Of a stretch of DNA of 64,000 nucleotides, positions 60,119-64,000 are shown piece by piece. The notes beneath the pieces are model-generated. The model worked only from the letters and a program-made list of their open reading frames with translations, was not told where the DNA came from and did not search any database. Made by a program: the position numbers and the translations under genes. Source of the DNA: Peristeroidobacter agariperforans. GTDB taxonomy: Bacteria; Pseudomonadota; Gammaproteobacteria; Steroidobacterales; Steroidobacteraceae. How positions within the stretch are numbered: the first letter of the stretch is position 1; every line of letters begins with the position of its first letter. The DNA lies in contig NZ_RYFW01000004.1 in NCBI RefSeq assembly GCF_004138335.1, positions 186,001 to 250,000 of the forward strand, in the 5' to 3' direction.

Positions 60119-63100
60119 TTATTCCGTCATTCGGCGCACAGCCTGCAGAGCGACCGACAGCGTTGCGAAATCCATCGCCGGCAGGGCGCGCATGTCGCTC
60201 ACTGTCTGTCGCAGATAATCGACAGCGGCCCGATGGCGATTGCTCCAGCCTTCGAGCAACTCGGCCGGCGCAGCCTTGCCATCCTTGTTGGCTCGCTTCG
60301 ACTCCGCGATGACCTGCAGGCACAGCGCCCGCTGCAGGTTGTAAACATTGTCACGCAAGGTCGTGCGTGCCACCGCCTGCCAGTGACCTTCCACGCCGAG
60401 CACTTCCACCTGCTCCCGGATCCAGTCCAGCGAGAGCGCCGTGCCGACGCCGAAATAAAGTGCGGCGACTCGATCGAGCGGCAGATCGCTCGCTTCGGAG
60501 ATCTCGATCAGATCCGGGCCCGAGCGCAGCGCCATCAGGCTGGCCATGCGCCGTGCGAGTTTGTCGGGCACGTTGGCGCCGACATAACGGCTGTGACGAG
60601 TGTTGTAGACCGAGAGGTCGTCACCGCTGAGCGCCTTCGGCAGCAGGCTGTCGAGATCCTTCATGCCCTTGCGGAAGCGCGACACCTGACGCTCGATGTC
60701 GAGCTGGCCGCTCAAACGGTGAATCAGCCAGTACGTGCAGAAACGGAGCAGGCGAGTGGTCTCGAACATCATCTCGTACTGCACTGCTGCTGCAATTTTC
60801 GTATCCAGCGCTTCGATGTCGGCCCACGTGTCGCGCATGGCGACGACTTCGCGAGCGATGGCATAGGCGCGGGCCACCGTGCCGGCGTTGGCGCCGGTGT
60901 CTTCCTGAACCCGGCGAGCAAACGTCGGGCCCATACGATTGACGATGCTGTTGGTGGTCGCCGTGGCGATGATCTCCCGGCGCAGGCGGTGCTCCGGTAG
61001 ATACTTATTGAAACGTTTCTGCATCAGCGCCGGGAAGTAACGTTCCAGCTCGTGGCCCAGGTACGAATCCTCGGGCACATCCGAATCGATGAGCTTCGAA
61101 TACAGCGCCATCTTGGCGTATGCCAGCAGAATGGCGAGCTCGGGCCGCGTCAGGCCCTTGCCGGCCTGGTGCCGCTCGGTGATTTCTTCACTCGCCGGCA
61201 GGAACTCGAGCCCACGATCCAACAACCCCGACACTTCGAGTCGACGGATCGAATGCGCGTGTTCGAGCAGATCTTTGCTCGCGCGGGCCTCGAGCATCGA
61301 CAGCGCCTGGCTCTGCAGATAGTTGTCACGCAGCACCAGGGCTGCGACCTCATCGGTCATATCGACCAGCAGCTCGTTGCGTTTCTCGAGCGTGAGGCCG
61401 GCGCGCTTTGGCAGGTTGTTGAGCAGGATCTTGATGTTGACTTCGTGATCCGAGCAGTCGACGCCGCCGGAGTTGTCGACGAAATCGGTGTTGAGGCGGC
61501 CGCCGGCGAGCGCGTACTCGACGCGGCCGCGTTGTGACATGCCGAGGTTGCCGCCTTCGCCGACGACCTTGCAGCGCAGATCGCGACCGTTGACGCGCAA
61601 GGCGTCGTTGGCGCGGTCACCCACTTCGATGTGAGATTCGCCTGTAGCTTTTACATACGTGCCGATGCCGCCATTCCACAGCAGATCGACCGGCATGCAC
61701 AGAATCGCGCGAATCAGCTCGATCGGAGTAAACGTGTCGCGCTTGATGCCGAGCATGGACTGCACTTGCGGCGATACCTTGATCGACTTGACGTTGCGCG
61801 CGTAGATGCCGCCGCCCTTGGAAATCAACTTGCGGTTGTAGTCTTCCCAGGTGGAGCGCGGCAGGTTGAACAGGCGCTGTCTCTCTTTATAAGAGGAAGC
61901 CGCATCCGGTTCCGGGTCCAGGAAGATGTGCTGATGGTTGAACGCCGCCAGCAGTCGGATGTGCGGCGACTGGAGCATGCCGTTGCCGAACACGTCGCCG
62001 GCCATGTCGCCGATGCCGATGGCGGTGAAGTCCTGCGACTGGGTGTCGATGCCCATCTCGCGGAAGTGACGCTTCACGCACTCCCATCCGCCGCGCGCCG
62101 TGATGCCCATCTTCTTGTGGTCGTAGCCGGCCGAGCCGCCCGAGGCGAATGCGTCGCCCAACCAGAAGTTGTAATCGGCGGCCAGGCGATTGGCGATATC
62201 GGAGAAGGTCGCCGTGCCTTTGTCGGCCGCGACCACCAGATACGGATCGTCGCCATCGCGGCGGACCACCTGCGCCGGCGGCACGATCTTGCCTTCGACG
62301 ATGTTGTCCGTGATGTCGAGCAATGCCGAGATGAAGGTGCGATAGCACTCGACGCCTTCTCGCTGCACGTCTTCGCGACTCGCGCCGGCCGGCATGCGCT
62401 TGGGAACGAAGCCGCCTTTCGCGCCGACCGGGACGATCAGCGTGTTCTTCACGTTCTGCGCCTTCATCAGGCCCAGCACTTCGGTGCGGAAGTCTTCACG
62501 ACGATCGGACCAACGAATGCCGCCGCGGGCGACCTGACCCATGCGCAGGTGAACGCCTTCGACGCGCGGTGAGTAGACGAAGATCTCGAACGCCGGCCGC
62601 GGCTGCGGCACTTCAGGAATGCTGCGCGAGTCGAGCTTGAACGACAGCCACTGCTTGGTCGCGCCGCCCGCGTCCGCCTGGAAATAGTTGGTACGCAAAG
62701 TCGCCTGAATGGCGTGCGCAAAGCGACGGAGGATGCGGTCCTCGTCGAGGCTGCGCACGGAATCGAGCAGATCGGACAGCTCTTGTTTCAGGCGATCGAC
62801 TTCGCCGGTGCGCTTCGCGGGTTTGACGCTCGGATCGAACTGAGCTTCGAAGAGCTGCGACAGCGTGGTTGCGATCCTGGCGTTCGACGTCAGCACTTGC
62901 TCCATGTATGCCTGGCTGAAGTTCGCGCCGGTCTGAATTGCGTAACGACAATACGCGCGCAGCACACTGGACTGACGCCAGGTGAGATCGGTGACGACGA
63001 TGAGTTGATTGAACCCGTCGTTCTCGGCGCGGCCGGTCCACACCGCCGAGAAGGTGTCGGTGAAGCGTTGGCCCAAGCTCGCCGGATTGATCGTGCCGCC

Positions 63101-64000
63101 GTCGCGACGCTGCATCTCGAAATCCTGCAGCCAGATCGGCCGGCCGCTGGACACGGCGGTGCGATACGGACGCTCGCTGACGATCACGAAGCCCATGTTC
63201 TCGAGAATCGGCAGCGCTTGTGACAAAACGATCGGCGCCGCAGCCCGGAACAGCCGCAGGTGAACCGTCTTGCCTTCGCCGCTCGCCAGACGCATGGCGA
63301 TCTTGTCGGTATCGGCGACGACTTCGTTGAGCTGGCCGATGTCGTCGAGCGCGACTTCCGCAGTCGTATCTTCCTGGTACGCCGCCGGGAACGCGCCGCG
63401 ATATTTTTCGGCGATCAGACGGCCGTCCAGCTCGCCGTGCTTGTCGATCAGTGCGTCCCTGAGTTTGTCGTTCCAGGTGCGCACGGTTTCGGCGATCAGT
63501 TGCTCCAGCTCTTCGGCGTCGATGCGCGGGCCGCCATCGGCCGGCAGGCGAATGATCATGTGCACGCGAGCGAGCGCGGACTGAGACAGCTGGACCTGCG
63601 ATTCGATCGCAGTGGATTTGAGCTTCTCGGTGATCACCGCTTCCATCTTCTCGCGCACCTGCGTGTTGTAGCGGTCGCGAGGCACGAAGATCAGCGCGGA
63701 ATAGAAACGACCGAACGCATCCCGCCGCAGGAACACACGCACACGCTGACGCTCGTACAAATTGACGATGCCGCGAACGTTGCGGATCAGATCGTTGATG
63801 CTGGCCTGGAAGAGCTCGTCGCGCGGATACGTTTCCAAGACGTGCACGACTGCCTTGCCGTCGTGGCTCGCCGGGTCGAGACCGAAGTGTCCGACCACGC
63901 GCTCGATCTTGTGACGGAGCATTGGAATTTCGCGCGGGCTGCGATTGTAAACCGCCGACGTGAACAGACCGAGGAAACGTTTCTCGCCAGTGACTCGGCC
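60119..64000 (-). CDS. gdhB: NAD-specific glutamate dehydrogenase, large type (5' end beyond the window)
   Basis: About 1293 codons are in the window. The frame is open to the right edge (GRVTGEKRFLGLFTSAVYN precedes the first in-window Met at 63922), so the N-terminus of this roughly 1600-residue enzyme lies outside. Visible features: RDRYNTQVREKME, RGGIRWSDRREDFRTEVLGLMKAQ with the substrate-binding basic residues, and VPVGAKGGFV, with the NAD domain following at IGDMAGDVFGNGM. It oxidises glutamate to 2-oxoglutarate and ammonium for catabolism. The symbol is tentative; the family is the GDH-180 class. Confidence 0.93.
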   Translation of the reverse strand, partial: GRVTGEKRFLGLFTSAVYNRSPREIPMLRHKIERVVGHFGLDPASHDGKAVVHVLETYPRDELFQASINDLIRNVRGIVNLYERQRVRVFLRRDAFGRFYSALIFVPRDRYNTQVREKMEAVITEKLKSTAIESQVQLSQSALARVHMIIRLPADGGPRIDAEELEQLIAETVRTWNDKLRDALIDKHGELDGRLIAEKYRGAFPAAYQEDTTAEVALDDIGQLNEVVADTDKIAMRLASGEGKTVHLRLFRAAAPIVLSQALPILENMGFVIVSERPYRTAVSSGRPIWLQDFEMQRRDGGTINPASLGQRFTDTFSAVWTGRAENDGFNQLIVVTDLTWRQSSVLRAYCRYAIQTGANFSQAYMEQVLTSNARIATTLSQLFEAQFDPSVKPAKRTGEVDRLKQELSDLLDSVRSLDEDRILRRFAHAIQATLRTNYFQADAGGATKQWLSFKLDSRSIPEVPQPRPAFEIFVYSPRVEGVHLRMGQVARGGIRWSDRREDFRTEVLGLMKAQNVKNTLIVPVGAKGGFVPKRMPAGASREDVQREGVECYRTFISALLDITDNIVEGKIVPPAQVVRRDGDDPYLVVAADKGTATFSDIANRLAADYNFWLGDAFASGGSAGYDHKKMGITARGGWECVKRHFREMGIDTQSQDFTAIGIGDMAGDVFGNGMLQSPHIRLLAAFNHQHIFLDPEPDAASSYKERQRLFNLPRSTWEDYNRKLISKGGGIYARNVKSIKVSPQVQSMLGIKRDTFTPIELIRAILCMPVDLLWNGGIGTYVKATGESHIEVGDRANDALRVNGRDLRCKVVGEGGNLGMSQRGRVEYALAGGRLNTDFVDNSGGVDCSDHEVNIKILLNNLPKRAGLTLEKRNELLVDMTDEVAALVLRDNYLQSQALSMLEARASKDLLEHAHSIRRLEVSGLLDRGLEFLPASEEITERHQAGKGLTRPELAILLAYAKMALYSKLIDSDVPEDSYLGHELERYFPALMQKRFNKYLPEHRLRREIIATATTNSIVNRMGPTFARRVQEDTGANAGTVARAYAIAREVVAMRDTWADIEALDTKIAAAVQYEMMFETTRLLRFCTYWLIHRLSGQLDIERQVSRFRKGMKDLDSLLPKALSGDDLSVYNTRHSRYVGANVPDKLARRMASLMALRSGPDLIEISEASDLPLDRVAALYFGVGTALSLDWIREQVEVLGVEGHWQAVARTTLRDNVYNLQRALCLQVIAESKRANKDGKAAPAELLEGWSNRHRAAVDYLRQTVSDMRALPAMDFATLSVALQAVRRMTE

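Noticed and set aside
1-64000. CRISPR arrays, tRNA or rRNA genes, intact transposases
   Set aside because: I read through for regularly spaced repeats, cloverleaf-like CCA-ended genes and transposase motifs and found none; only one integrase remnant and short inverted repeats are supported. A tRNAscan or CRISPR tool run would be needed to confirm.

Overview
The window is 64 kb of high-GC, densely coded chromosome. Gene content (180-kDa-class NAD-glutamate dehydrogenase, methanolan-type Eps exopolysaccharide genes, HDOD signalling proteins, a TonB receptor, DUF1840, DUF3025, DUF2200) points to an environmental gammaproteobacterium of the Xanthomonadales/Nevskiales/Steroidobacter kind. This placement is inferred from gene content; no rRNA or other marker gene is present. 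I see no rRNA, tRNA, CRISPR array, intact insertion sequence or prophage. Both ends cut genes: a DUF1840 protein on the left and the NAD-glutamate dehydrogenase on the right.

1-8.7 kb is housekeeping and single-gene material: an HDOD protein, an MBL-fold hydrolase overlapping a ModF-like double ABC ATPase, a secreted serine hydrolase, a stand-alone EF-G with an enlarged switch I, and a PhzF-family protein. 8.8-12.9 kb is the clearest functional unit: a promoter, a TPP riboswitch and four tightly packed genes (TonB receptor, small thiamine-binding protein, PnuC/PnuT-type permease, small-molecule kinase). Together they read as a complete thiamine uptake and trapping route from outer membrane to cytoplasm.

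12.9-42.3 kb is accessory chromosome, mostly one- and two-gene units: an HDOD-GAF protein, a 2OG-Fe(II) hydroxylase, a GNAT acetyltransferase, a glycosidase-like secreted protein, a fused cyclase-family protein, a cupin, a Gdx/SugE exporter, a GH9-type enzyme, a secreted amidohydrolase, a DUF1080 protein, a J-domain protein, a phosphotriesterase-family enzyme beside an integrase remnant, a LytS/LytR-type two-component pair, a split LigD-type end-joining ligase and polymerase in convergent overlap, and several small hypothetical genes and remnants.

42.3-58.7 kb is a large exopolysaccharide locus, nearly all on the minus strand. Reading from 58.7 kb downwards: a small secreted protein with a C-terminal hydrophobic/basic tail, EpsB-type phosphoglycosyltransferase, EpsE export protein, EpsF chain-length protein, EpsG-type ATPase, Wzy-like polymerase, two glycosyltransferases and a phosphoribosyltransferase-HAD fusion. 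A divergent GH16 glycanase gene interrupts the run, and then come a GT8-like protein, a GT2 transferase, an acyltransferase, a Wzx flippase and an EpsL-type outer membrane barrel. Many of these genes overlap by one to four bases, suggesting translational coupling. The 505-bp gap upstream carries a sigma-54-like element and palindromes. The window ends with gpmA and the glutamate dehydrogenase.
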